Below, in pieces: positions 8,090 to 16,290 of a stretch of 64,000 bases of DNA (the stretch's first letter is position 1; each line of letters starts with the position of its first letter). Made by a program: the position numbers and the translations under genes. This DNA is from Eubacteriales bacterium (GTDB lineage: Bacteria > Bacillota > Clostridia > Lachnospirales > Lachnospiraceae): positions 1 to 64,000 of the forward strand of contig JAUNOK010000013.1 of assembly GCA_030537195.1 (NCBI GenBank), written 5' to 3'. The notes below the pieces were generated by a model, which saw nothing but the letters and a program-made list of their open reading frames with translations, did no database searches and was not told the DNA's origin.

Positions 8090-10147
8090 TTACAGATTAA
8101 TCTTTTCTAAGCACTTAATTGTATACTCTGCAACCTTCTGTTTAAGATACACATTATCCTCAAGCTTTAACTCGGGGTCTTTCTTTAACATATCTTTAGC
8201 CGCATCAGACGCTTCCTTCAAAGTCTTTGCATCCGTAAACACATCTGCAATTCCGAAATCAAAGTCACCGCTCTGCCTTACTCCGAAGAAATCTCCCGGG
8301 CCACGCAGTCTTAAGTCTTCCTCTGCAATCTTGAATCCGTCATTATATTTATTAAGGATTTCCAGTCGTTTTCTTATCTTCTCCGACTTATTGCCCGTAA
8401 CAAATATGCAATACGACTGATATTCTCCTCGTCCGACACGGCCTCTTAACTGATGAAGCTGTGCAAGTCCGAACCTCTCTGAATTCTCAACCATCATAAC
8501 CGTACTGTTAGGCACATTTACACCAACCTCAATAACTGTGGTTGAAACAAGCACATCTGTTTCATGTGCCGCAAATCTTTCCATAACCTCATTCTTTAAT
8601 GAAGGACGCATCTTGCCATGAAGATATTCAATCCTTATATCTGGCAGCTCTTTCTTAAGCATTGCCGTGTAGTCAACAACATTTTCCGCTTCAACTGCCT
8701 CGCTGTCCTCAACCATTGGACATATTATATAGCATTGTCTGCCGGAAGCAACCTGTTTCTGTATAAATGTATACGCCTTCGGTCTGTAGCTTTCATCCAC
8801 AACACAGTTCTTGATTGGAAGTCTGTTTGCCGGCATTTCATCAATTATTGATATATCAAGGTCACCATAAAGAATAATTGCAAGAGTTCTTGGAATCGGC
8901 GTTGCACTCATTACAAGAATATGCGGGCTTTTTCCTTTCTGTGAGAGGTCACGTCTCTGGTTTACTCCGAACCTGTGCTGTTCATCTGTTATGACAAGTG
9001 CAAGCTCTTTATATTCAACTTTTTCCTGTATAAGTGCATGCGTTCCTACTATTATTCCTGCACTTCCATCAGCAATTCTTTCGTATGCTTCTCTTTTCTG
9101 TTTCGCCGTCATTGAACCGACAAGCAGTTCCACTTTAATATCCAGTCCAGCTTTTTCAAAGCCTTTAGTAAGTGATTCATAATGCTGTCTTGCAAGAACC
9201 TCTGTAGGTGCCATTAACGCACCCTGATATCCCGCCATAACAGTATTAATAAGTGCAAGTGTTGCAACAACTGTCTTTCCTGAACCTACATCACCCTGTA
9301 TCAGACGGCTGCACAGGTGTTCACCAGACATATCAGCAGCAACCTCTGACACTGTTCTTAACTGTGCATTGGTAAGCGAATACGAAAGGCTCGCAAGAAA
9401 CCTATCTTTTTCCTTACTTTCCGGTATGACATAACTGTTCGGTATACGCTCATTGACACTTTTCAGTGAAAGAGTTGCAAGCGTAAACAAAAAGAATTCC
9501 TCAAACGCAAGTCTGTGTCTTGCCTGCACATATTCCTCCATTGTCTTAGGAAAATGTATATTAACAACGCTGAAATTATGCTCAGCAAGCGAGTATCTCT
9601 TTCTTATATAATCAGGTATATACTCCTTTTCAAGTCCTGCGCTGTACTTTTCAAGTGCCTGTGCAACTGCCTTGGTAACGGTATTATTAGTAAGGCCCTT
9701 AGTAAGCGGATATATTGGCTGCAGCGTTCCCTGAAGTTCTTTGTACTGGGCAAGCGTATACATTTTAGGCTGCTCTAACAGCCAGCCTCTTTTATTAACC
9801 AGTCTTCCCCTGAATACATATCTTGCTCCAAGTCTTAATGTATTCTTTAAAAATGGCATGTTATACCAGCTGCATTTTATTGAGTCACCATTATAATCCT
9901 TTATAGTCACAGTTAATATCTTAAGTCTGCCGCTTCCGTATATATCAGGACTTTTACACACCTGTCCTTCAATAGCAACCTCAGTATGTTCTGATTCGCG
10001 GCTTATATCTTTAACAAAAACAGGCTCATGGTATACATCGTAATCCCGTGGGTATAACCCCACGAGATCCGATACTGTGTATACCGAAAGCCTGTTAAAA
10101 TTCTCAGCTGTCTTAGCGCCGATTCCCTTTAATTCTGTTATATTCAT
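8090..10147 (-). CDS. recG: ATP-dependent DNA helicase RecG
   Basis: Reverses stalled replication forks and processes recombination intermediates. 685 aa, the usual length. N-terminal helix-hairpin-helix-like start (MNITELKGIGAKTAENF) and wedge/OB domain (ISRESEHTEVAIEGQVC, KILTVTIKDYNGDSIKC), then superfamily 2 helicase motifs: GDVGSGKT (285-292), APTEVLARQH, DEQHRFG (388-394), SATPIPRTLA, and a C-terminal part with STTVIEVGVNVPN and QLHQLRGRVGRG. It starts 5 bp after the fakA stop, so it belongs to the asp23 - fakA - recG operon. Confidence 0.97.
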   Translation of the reverse strand: MNITELKGIGAKTAENFNRLSVYTVSDLVGLYPRDYDVYHEPVFVKDISRESEHTEVAIEGQVCKSPDIYGSGRLKILTVTIKDYNGDSIKCSWYNMPFLKNTLRLGARYVFRGRLVNKRGWLLEQPKMYTLAQYKELQGTLQPIYPLTKGLTNNTVTKAVAQALEKYSAGLEKEYIPDYIRKRYSLAEHNFSVVNIHFPKTMEEYVQARHRLAFEEFFLFTLATLSLKSVNERIPNSYVIPESKEKDRFLASLSYSLTNAQLRTVSEVAADMSGEHLCSRLIQGDVGSGKTVVATLALINTVMAGYQGALMAPTEVLARQHYESLTKGFEKAGLDIKVELLVGSMTAKQKREAYERIADGSAGIIVGTHALIQEKVEYKELALVITDEQHRFGVNQRRDLSQKGKSPHILVMSATPIPRTLAIILYGDLDISIIDEMPANRLPIKNCVVDESYRPKAYTFIQKQVASGRQCYIICPMVEDSEAVEAENVVDYTAMLKKELPDIRIEYLHGKMRPSLKNEVMERFAAHETDVLVSTTVIEVGVNVPNSTVMMVENSERFGLAQLHQLRGRVGRGEYQSYCIFVTGNKSEKIRKRLEILNKYNDGFKIAEEDLRLRGPGDFFGVRQSGDFDFGIADVFTDAKTLKEASDAAKDMLKKDPELKLEDNVYLKQKVAEYTIKCLEKINL

Positions 10148-10152
10148 AATTC

Positions 10153-11856
10153 TTACTCAACAGATACAATATAATAATAAACTGGCTGTCCACCAAACTG
10201 AAGTTCAACATCTACATTAGGGAACTTTTCTTCAATCTTAGAAACAACTGCCTCGGCAGCAGCCTCTTCAACATCTGCTCCATAGTAAACGCTTATAAGT
10301 TCAGCTTCATCTGACATCATTGTCTCAATCATCTCAAGAAGAGTTTCATCCATATCAGTTCCAACTGCAGCAAGTCCCTTATCACCTAATCCAAGGTAAT
10401 TATCTTTCTTAATCTCCTTGCCGTCAATTGATGTATCTCTTACAGCATAAGTAAGCTGTCCGGATTTAACTGTTGAAAGACTGTCTGTCATCGCATCGCC
10501 ATTATCTTTAGCATTGCGTGTTGTCTCAAAGTTAATCATAGCTGTAATTCCCTGTGGTACTGTCTTAGTAGGGATAACTATAAGTTCTTTATCCTCAACA
10601 ATTGATGCTGCCTGATTAGCTGCAAGAATAATATTGCTGTTATTAGGAAGAACATATATTGTCTTGGCATTAATCTTATCTGCTGCATTAAGGATATCTT
10701 CTGTTGAAGGGTTCATTGTCTGACCACCTTCGATAACCTCATCAACACCAAGTCCTTTGAATATCTCAGCAATTCCACTTCCTGGTGCAATTGTAATGAA
10801 GCCAAAGTCCTTAGCTGGTTCTGCCTTCTTTTCTTCTACTTCAGCATTCTTTTCCATAGCCTCTTTAGCTGCTGCAGCCTGAAGTTCTGACTGTGCAACA
10901 ACCTTCTGGTTATGTTCTTCTCTCATATTGTCAACCTTCATCTTAGTAAGCTGACCATACTCTAATGCTTTCTCAAATGCCTGACCTGGATGGTTAGTAT
11001 GAACATGGACCTTAACAATATCATCAAGAGCTACACACACTATAGAATCACCTATAGATGTAAGGAATGCCTTGAAGTCTGCCTCAGTCTTCTCATCGAA
11101 TTCCTTCTCAAGCATAATAATGAACTCGGTGCAATATCCAAACTTAATCTCTACATTCTCTACTGCAGCGCCCTTTCCAGCTCCTGGTGCAGTCTCTTCC
11201 TTAACAGGCTTAGCCTCTGTTAATGAGAAATCTGTAACCTTGCCTGTAAGAGCATCATACATTCCCTTAAGAACTACAACAAGTCCCTGTCCACCTGAAT
11301 CTACAACACCTGCTTCTTTAAGAACCGGAAGCATATCAGGTGTCTTAGAAAGTACATATTCTGCATGCTCTATAATAATACGCATTGCTTCTTCAATATC
11401 ATCTGTCTGTGATGCAATCTCAGCTGCCTTATCAGAAATACCCTTAGCAACAGTAAGGATTGTTCCTTCCTTAGGCTTCATAACTGCCTTATAAGCTGTC
11501 TCTGTAGCTCTGCTTGTTGCAAGTGCAAGTGTCTCAACAGTAATCTCAGAAACGCCCTTCATCTCTTTAGTAAATCCTCTTAAGAGCTGTGATAAGATAA
11601 CACCAGAGTTACCTCTTGCTCCTCTTAAAGAGCCTGATGAAATAGCCTTAGAAAGATTCTCCATATTAGGATTAGCAATAGCACTTACTTCCTTAGCTGC
11701 TGACATAATTGTAAGAGTCATGTTAGTACCTGTATCACCATCTGGTACAGGGAATACATTAAGGTCATTAATCCATTCTTTCTTAGACTCAAGGTTTTTA
11801 GCTCCTGCAAGAAACATCTTCTGCACAAGTGCTGCATCTATTGTATTAGTTGCCAC
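10153..11856 (-). CDS. fakA: DAK2/DegV-type fatty acid kinase subunit (FakA/YloV family)
   Basis: 567 aa. The N-terminal DhaL/DAK2 ATP-binding domain (residues about 1-200) has NDLNVFPVPDGDTGTNM, whose aspartates hold magnesium-ATP, and GSLRGARGNSGVILSQLLRG. A middle linker follows, then a C-terminal DegV-like half (FGFITIAPGSGIAEIF, MNPSTEDILNA, YVLPNNSNIILAANQA). FakA works with a separate DegV-family FakB that presents the fatty acid, phosphorylating it for phospholipid synthesis; no FakB gene is in this window. The Asp23 gene just upstream (44 bp) and recG downstream match the yloU-yloV neighbourhood of B. subtilis. Confidence 0.92.
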   Translation of the reverse strand: MATNTIDAALVQKMFLAGAKNLESKKEWINDLNVFPVPDGDTGTNMTLTIMSAAKEVSAIANPNMENLSKAISSGSLRGARGNSGVILSQLLRGFTKEMKGVSEITVETLALATSRATETAYKAVMKPKEGTILTVAKGISDKAAEIASQTDDIEEAMRIIIEHAEYVLSKTPDMLPVLKEAGVVDSGGQGLVVVLKGMYDALTGKVTDFSLTEAKPVKEETAPGAGKGAAVENVEIKFGYCTEFIIMLEKEFDEKTEADFKAFLTSIGDSIVCVALDDIVKVHVHTNHPGQAFEKALEYGQLTKMKVDNMREEHNQKVVAQSELQAAAAKEAMEKNAEVEEKKAEPAKDFGFITIAPGSGIAEIFKGLGVDEVIEGGQTMNPSTEDILNAADKINAKTIYVLPNNSNIILAANQAASIVEDKELIVIPTKTVPQGITAMINFETTRNAKDNGDAMTDSLSTVKSGQLTYAVRDTSIDGKEIKKDNYLGLGDKGLAAVGTDMDETLLEMIETMMSDEAELISVYYGADVEEAAAEAVVSKIEEKFPNVDVELQFGGQPVYYYIVSVE

Positions 11857-11900
11857 GATTATCCTCCATTCTGCAATTAAGCATTATAACAATATTCCTA

Positions 11901-12260
11901 TTAATCAATTACTCTTACGCCTTCAACATAAATGTTGATCTTCTTAATCTCAAGGCCGGTAAATTCTGACACTTTATACTTAACATTCTCGATAAGATTA
12001 TCTGCTACTGCAGCAATGCTTACACCATAAGAAATAATAACATGAAAATCAATCTCAATAAGATTGTTCTCATCTATAACTACACTGATTCCTCTTGTAA
12101 GGCTGTCTCCTTTAAGAAGCTTTACAAGTCCGTCTTTCATGCTTACAGCAGCCATACCTACGATTCCAAAGCACTCAACTGCTGTAGAACCTGCATACTG
12201 TGCAATAACTTCTGAATCAATTGAAACTTTTCCAAGTTTATTCTCCAAAGTTCCCTTCAT
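11901..12260 (-). CDS. Asp23/Gls24 family envelope protein (YloU-like)
   Basis: 119 aa, cytosolic and membrane-associated in characterised relatives. The Asp23 core is visible: GKVSIDSEVIAQYAGSTAVE, CFGIVGMA, then IEIDFHVIISYGVSIAAVAD and FTGLEIKKINIYVEGVRV. The ATG at 12258-12260 lies behind TTGGAGG; the long upstream extension in the same frame has a different composition and no ribosome binding site. First gene of the asp23 - fakA - recG operon. Exact function in this lineage is unknown; relatives are linked to envelope stress and fatty-acid metabolism. Confidence 0.9.
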   Translation of the reverse strand: MKGTLENKLGKVSIDSEVIAQYAGSTAVECFGIVGMAAVSMKDGLVKLLKGDSLTRGISVVIDENNLIEIDFHVIISYGVSIAAVADNLIENVKYKVSEFTGLEIKKINIYVEGVRVID

Positions 12261-12367
12261 AGATAGTCCTCCAATACTGCGTCTTGTATTTGTTAACACC
12301 CGGAATCCGGATGCAAGTTTCGCGCAGTCAAACTTTACATAAAAATATGTATATAAATAGCACAAAT

Positions 12368-12373
12368 ATTATA
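12368..12373 (-). promoter_or_regulatory. Probable -10 box of the asp23-fakA-recG operon
   Basis: Minus strand TATAAT about 110 bp upstream of the Asp23 start and after the rpmB terminator. The -35 region (TTTATT at 17 bases) is weak. Confidence 0.45.
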
Positions 12374-12442
12374 CTATCTTTCCGAAGAAAAATAAACACA
12401 TTTTCATATTCTTTATTAAACTTTGATTATCAAATGAATATC

Positions 12443-12480
12443 TAAAAAATAAAGTGAATCGCGTTTTGCGCAATTCACCT
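12443..12480 (-). terminator. Rho-independent terminator after rpmB
   Basis: Minus strand: GTGAATTGCG, loop, CGCGATTCAC stem (one mismatch) followed by TTTATTTTTT. Confidence 0.8.
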
Positions 12481-12513
12481 TAATATACTGGTATTAACTT
12501 TAAAGCTCATAGA

Positions 12514-12699
12514 TTATGCACGCTCAACTAAACCAGAACGTAAGCATGAAGTACAAACATACATCTTCTTAGCATTTCCGTTAACCTTAACTTTAACAGA
12601 CTTAACATTAGCATTCCAAATCTTATTAGATCTTCTATGAGAATGACTCACTGCATTACCAAAGTGAGGACCTTTTTCGCAAATTGCACATTTAGCCAT
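12514..12699 (-). CDS. rpmB: 50S ribosomal protein L28
   Basis: 61 aa. The sequence begins MAKCAICEKGPHFGNAVSHS and continues with HRRSNKIWNANVKSV; two CxxC-type pairs (CAIC, CTSC) show the zinc-binding form of L28. AAGGAGG precedes the ATG. A near-perfect promoter and a short GGGTAATTTACCC palindrome lie in the leader. Followed by its own terminator, so probably monocistronic. Confidence 0.97.
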   Translation of the reverse strand: MAKCAICEKGPHFGNAVSHSHRRSNKIWNANVKSVKVKVNGNAKKMYVCTSCLRSGLVERA

Positions 12700-12725
12700 T
12701 TCAATAACACCTCCTTACCGGTATT

Positions 12726-12738
12726 GGGTAATTTACCC
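12726..12738 (-). promoter_or_regulatory. Short palindrome in the rpmB leader
   Basis: GGGTAATTTACCC (stem of five or six base pairs) lies between the rpmB promoter and the ribosome binding site, about 15 bases upstream of the Shine-Dalgarno. It could be a small leader hairpin; no known ligand or protein is implied. Confidence 0.35.
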
Positions 12739-12750
12739 ACAACAGAAATT

Positions 12751-12779
12751 ATTGTATCAGATAAAAAAATATTTTGCAA
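12751..12779 (-). promoter_or_regulatory. Promoter of rpmB
   Basis: Minus strand TTGCAA, exactly 17 bases, TACAAT. Strong housekeeping promoter fitting a ribosomal protein gene. Confidence 0.85.
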
Positions 12780-12836
12780 CATATTTTTCAAGAAATTTCA
12801 TCAAAATTCTTTCAAAAGCACAACATATTGTTCTGA

Positions 12837-12977
12837 TTACTGGCAGAACATGTTATAACCCACAACAATCAATGTAATTATTATGCATACACATAAGAAC
12901 ACATTATCCATTATAAACAGTGTTATTATCATGCCTACAGCAATCCAGAAGAATATAAATCCAAGCAGTCTGCACAT
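12837..12977 (-). CDS. 46-aa small membrane protein
   Basis: A short frame on the minus strand from ATG 12975-12977 to TAA 12837-12839, behind AAGGAAG at about 8 bases. Translation begins MCRLLGFIFFWIAVGMIITL and ends YNMFCQ, with DNVFLC in the middle: two hydrophobic helices around a short polar turn, a typical bacterial mini membrane protein. The clean ribosome binding site, hydrophobic codon pattern and placement in the otherwise empty gap after gerW argue for a real gene. Function unknown. Its length is below usual annotation cut-offs. Confidence 0.68.
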   Translation of the reverse strand: MCRLLGFIFFWIAVGMIITLFIMDNVFLCVCIIITLIVVGYNMFCQ

Positions 12978-13037
12978 ATATACACTTCCTTAATAAGTAT
13001 GTTATATAATATGCACGTTCCTTTCAGTTATGAAAAA

Positions 13038-13427
13038 CTACTCTGCTGCATCTTCTATTGCGGCATCAATGTCCGCATCAGTAACAACCTCTTTATCCTT
13101 GCCCTTGAATTTATCAATGATATCAGGAATCATATCAAGAATCTTAGTTACTGTATCCTGATTCTTAATATTAACAAGCTTGGTTGCACCATTCTGAATA
13201 ACTAAAACTGCGCTTGGTGTAACTTTTCCAGTCATTCCACCGCCTGCATTGTTCTTCTTGTCCCCTGCAAATGCTCCTGCTCCAACTCCAAACGAAACAT
13301 CAACAAGCGGAAGGATAATTGTATCATTAACCGTAACCGCATCTCCAACAACAGTTTTAGCTGATATAAATGTGTCCATCCCCTTAAAAAGAGACGCAAC
13401 TGTTGAATCAAAATTATTCTCTGCCAT
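13038..13427 (-). CDS. gerW: Spore germination/sporulation protein GerW (YtfJ)
   Basis: 129 aa. Family pattern: N-terminal helix (NNFDSTVASLFKGMDTFISA), then KTVVGDAVTVNDTIILPLVD, SFGVGAGAFAG, a glycine-rich stretch (NNAGGGMTGKV) and PSAVLVIQNGATKLV. In B. subtilis this spore protein is needed for normal germination. The ATG at 13425-13427 has AAGGAGG seven bases away; the 12-codon upstream extension is rejected. The DUF2953 protein gene immediately upstream is the usual partner (ytfI-ytfJ), which supports the call. Expected to be forespore-specific; no sigma-F/G promoter was confidently seen. Confidence 0.93.
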   Translation of the reverse strand: MAENNFDSTVASLFKGMDTFISAKTVVGDAVTVNDTIILPLVDVSFGVGAGAFAGDKKNNAGGGMTGKVTPSAVLVIQNGATKLVNIKNQDTVTKILDMIPDIIDKFKGKDKEVVTDADIDAAIEDAAE

Positions 13428-13479
13428 AAAAGCCCTCCTTGTTTTGCGAAGTTCTGTTAACATTATAACATAACTTCAT

Positions 13480-14466
13480 CTATCTGGAAATAAACTTTTT
13501 AAACTGTTCATTTCTATACACTCTTAATGCTATCACAAGCACTGAAAATATACGGATATTTCCTTTCAGGAATATGCTGCCTTCCTTAACATCCTCACCA
13601 AATACTGGTTCTAAAGAAAGGTCAACACCTGACATTCCGTAAAAAATCGAAACATATGCAAGAACTTTCCCCATTGTTGCCGGATCTTCAAATCCAATTC
13701 TTGCATTAATTCTGTATTTCTTAGGTCTTATAACCTTAATAAGTGCTTTTAGCTGCTCCACAAGAAAATGAAAAAGTGCCTTATTATCCTCATCTGTCAC
13801 AAATTCTTTTGCCTTGTTCACTTTTTCTTTAAGCCTGTCAGCCGCACCAGAAACCTTCTTTACTGTGTCCTTTACAAGCTTTATTATCTCTTTAATCTTC
13901 GTATATATAACAAAGCATTTATCTTTAACTTTATCTAAGAAGTTCTTATCCTGTGCTATCTTAGATTCATCATCTGATACAGCATCTTTAAGGCTCTCTG
14001 TCGACTCTTTGATATCTTCCACATTATTCTTGACAGCCTGTGCATCTTCTTTCGTATCACTCACAGCCTCAGCCATCTTAATCTGCGGTTTTTCCTCTTT
14101 TTCTGTAAGCTTCTTAGCTTCCTCATCACTTACTGAAAAAATGTTCTTTTCTTTCTGATGTTCTGATTTCTTCTTCTCAGCCTTCTTGTGCTTTGAAGAT
14201 TTCTCTTTATTATCGTCATTGCTGTAAATCGTTATAAAAAGTGCCTTGGCTTTTACTTCAAGTTCTTCATCATACGAAACCAGCAGTCTCAATATTCCAA
14301 GCCATGACACTTTCGCATGTGCCTTGAATTTACCATGATAATCAGCGTCAGCCCTGTATCTTACCGGTACAAAAAGAACTGCTGCCACAATAAGTATGAC
14401 AAGACCTAAGATACATGCGATAACTATGCCTGTTATCTTAAGTATAAGCAATAAAACATGTAGCAT
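13480..14466 (-). CDS. DUF2953 membrane protein (YtfI-like)
   Basis: 328 aa. N-terminal transmembrane helix (about residues 5-34), then VPVRYRADADYHGKFKAHAK and WLGILRLLVSYD, the DUF2953 start. Residues about 75-225 are a long, very charged Lys/Glu-rich, coiled-coil-like insert. The C-terminus resumes the conserved domain (PKKYRINARIGFEDPATMGK, then GMSGVDLSLEPVF and LKGNIRIFSVLVIALRVYRN). It is paired with gerW (52 bp), as in many spore formers. The DUF2953 call is good; its job is unknown. The charged insert is longer than I would expect for the family. Confidence 0.85.
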   Translation of the reverse strand: MLHVLLLILKITGIVIACILGLVILIVAAVLFVPVRYRADADYHGKFKAHAKVSWLGILRLLVSYDEELEVKAKALFITIYSNDDNKEKSSKHKKAEKKKSEHQKEKNIFSVSDEEAKKLTEKEEKPQIKMAEAVSDTKEDAQAVKNNVEDIKESTESLKDAVSDDESKIAQDKNFLDKVKDKCFVIYTKIKEIIKLVKDTVKKVSGAADRLKEKVNKAKEFVTDEDNKALFHFLVEQLKALIKVIRPKKYRINARIGFEDPATMGKVLAYVSIFYGMSGVDLSLEPVFGEDVKEGSIFLKGNIRIFSVLVIALRVYRNEQFKKFISR

Positions 14467-14489
14467 AGTCCCACCTTTCCAACAATCTG

Positions 14490-14834
14490 TCAGTTATCTT
14501 TTCTTAATTTCGTACCAAACTTAAGATACCCTGCGACGTCAACACTCCCTGTATGGGAGTATGTGTCGTCAACTATACATCTTACCAGTTCCAGAGCCTC
14601 ATTTCTGCCCTTTGCAAGCCCTACAACATACACTTTATCTCTGTATGATTTGTTCTTAAAATGCGGCTGTTTCAGCATATTGGCTGAATATATATCAAGA
14701 ATATTATCAGGATTATCAGAAATTGCAATAATATAAGTATCTATGGTAAATCTGTTCTTTCTGATAAGACCAAATGTCTTGTATTTAGCTTTTCTTGCAT
14801 TATCGCCAAGATAAAGATTCCTGTACCACTTCAA
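14490..14834 (-). CDS. Hypothetical protein (114 aa), probably conserved in the family
   Basis: Not recognised. TTG start (MKWYRNLYLGDNARKAKYKT) behind GGGGGA; no better start follows. Basic N-terminus, then a mixed alpha/beta pattern: FTIDTYIIAISDNPDNILDI, YRDKVYVVGLAKGRNEALEL, and a C-terminus VDVAGYLKFGTKLRKDN. It is followed 23 bp later by the DUF2953 gene and may be the start of that transcript. No membrane segment or signal peptide. The alternation of beta strand and helix suggests a small globular domain; no function assigned. Confidence 0.7.
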   Translation of the reverse strand: MKWYRNLYLGDNARKAKYKTFGLIRKNRFTIDTYIIAISDNPDNILDIYSANMLKQPHFKNKSYRDKVYVVGLAKGRNEALELVRCIVDDTYSHTGSVDVAGYLKFGTKLRKDN

Positions 14835-14886
14835 CTTACTATCCCCCGAAAACCTGAAATTCCTATATTCACATCAGCACATTTTA

Positions 14887-16275
14887 TTAATTGTCACTTA
14901 TCAATGCCTTAATAATCTCAACAACTGCTTTCTGCTCTGCCTCATCATTGCACTGCATAAGAGAATTATTAATATAAGCCTGTATCTCTTCTGTATTGTT
15001 AAAGAATACCGGAAGGCTTGAAAGCACTGACGCCATAACAGCTCTCTTAACCATAACATTCATGTTCTTAAAGCTGTCATCAAGTTCCATGATAAGTTTC
15101 TCCGCTGTCTCATCAGCATAGGAATTATCAGGAACCTCGGCAAATACCTCTGATTCAAGCTTAACGAAATCACTTCCTGACTGTAACTTAAGTGTCTTAG
15201 ATAAAGCATTATATGCAGACAAAAGCTCATATTCCTTAAGCTCGTCCACAAAGTTGGCAAGGCTGTACTCTATTGCATAATCACCAGATGATACTGCCTC
15301 AAGTATTCTTTCCTGCTTTCCCTCAAATGCAGCAAAATCCTCTGAAATATCTTCAAAGCTTTCACCTGTTATATAAGCATTTCTTGTCTTACTTAAAACA
15401 TTCTTGGCATTCTCTATCTCTTCTATTCTGTCAAGTGTATTTCTTCTTGTAAGAACTACTGTAAGCGCATCATTGACAACCTGTGTAAGAAGAACATATA
15501 CATCAGCATAGTCTGTCATCTTCTCAGTCGCAATATCAAGTGCCCCCTTAAGTCTTACATATTCGTCTTTATCAATATTCTTGTAGTCAGCTCCCGCAAG
15601 TGTGTTATATATATCATAGACATCTGGGAACTTACCAAATCCTGCTTCACCTGAAAGCATGGCACTTGTGCTTAAAGTATAATAGAAATCATCTATTGAA
15701 TCCTTTCCTGCACCATGATACAGTGTAAATGCGTCTCTGATATGCTCGAAGAATCTGTCCTTTAACATTCTTACAGGAAGCTGTCCTACTATCTCTGAAA
15801 TCTTGCCATTAATAACCACATTATCTTTATCAGATAATATATAATGCATAATCTCATTAGTCATATAGGTATTATAGTAGTCGTAATCAAGTTCACCTTC
15901 GTTAAATCTGTACTCTACCCTGTTAAGAACATGCTCATATATTCTTAATCTGTCTACATATGCTGTTATAACTTCCATAATCTCAATAATCTGTTCACGG
16001 AATGCGTTGAGTTCGTTAAATGCTTCATAATCATCACATTCATCATTCTCCACGAAACGCTCCACAAGCTCATTAAGTCTGTCAACCATGTTAAGAAGGT
16101 CTTTATCATTCTGCAAATCTCTTGCGATATCAAGCACAGTATAATAATTCATGGACATCTTGATAAATCCAAGTCCATTATACATGGAACACATTCCATT
16201 GCCATATTTTAAAAGATTCTCTGAAAGATTCTTTCCCTTTGTAATCTCGCCTGCTATATAACCTAAATTCTTCAA
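14887..16275 (-). CDS. Hypothetical helical protein (462 aa)
   Basis: Not recognised. TTG start behind CGAGG. The protein is almost entirely alpha-helical and acidic, without signal peptide or membrane segments. Segments such as MVDRLNELVERFVENDECDD and DYADVYVLLTQVVNDALTVV suggest a bundle of helical hairpins. No catalytic motif was seen. It starts 15 bp after lysA ends, so it is probably translated from the lysA transcript. A 51-bp gap separates it from the 114-aa gene. Confidence 0.72.
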   Translation of the reverse strand: MKNLGYIAGEITKGKNLSENLLKYGNGMCSMYNGLGFIKMSMNYYTVLDIARDLQNDKDLLNMVDRLNELVERFVENDECDDYEAFNELNAFREQIIEIMEVITAYVDRLRIYEHVLNRVEYRFNEGELDYDYYNTYMTNEIMHYILSDKDNVVINGKISEIVGQLPVRMLKDRFFEHIRDAFTLYHGAGKDSIDDFYYTLSTSAMLSGEAGFGKFPDVYDIYNTLAGADYKNIDKDEYVRLKGALDIATEKMTDYADVYVLLTQVVNDALTVVLTRRNTLDRIEEIENAKNVLSKTRNAYITGESFEDISEDFAAFEGKQERILEAVSSGDYAIEYSLANFVDELKEYELLSAYNALSKTLKLQSGSDFVKLESEVFAEVPDNSYADETAEKLIMELDDSFKNMNVMVKRAVMASVLSSLPVFFNNTEEIQAYINNSLMQCNDEAEQKAVVEIIKALISDN

Positions 16276-16290
16276 TGTATCAAACCTCGT

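Noticed and set aside
12261..12365. 35-residue N-terminal extension of the Asp23 protein
   Set aside because: No ribosome binding site; TTGGAGG lies just before the internal ATG, and the residues do not fit the family.
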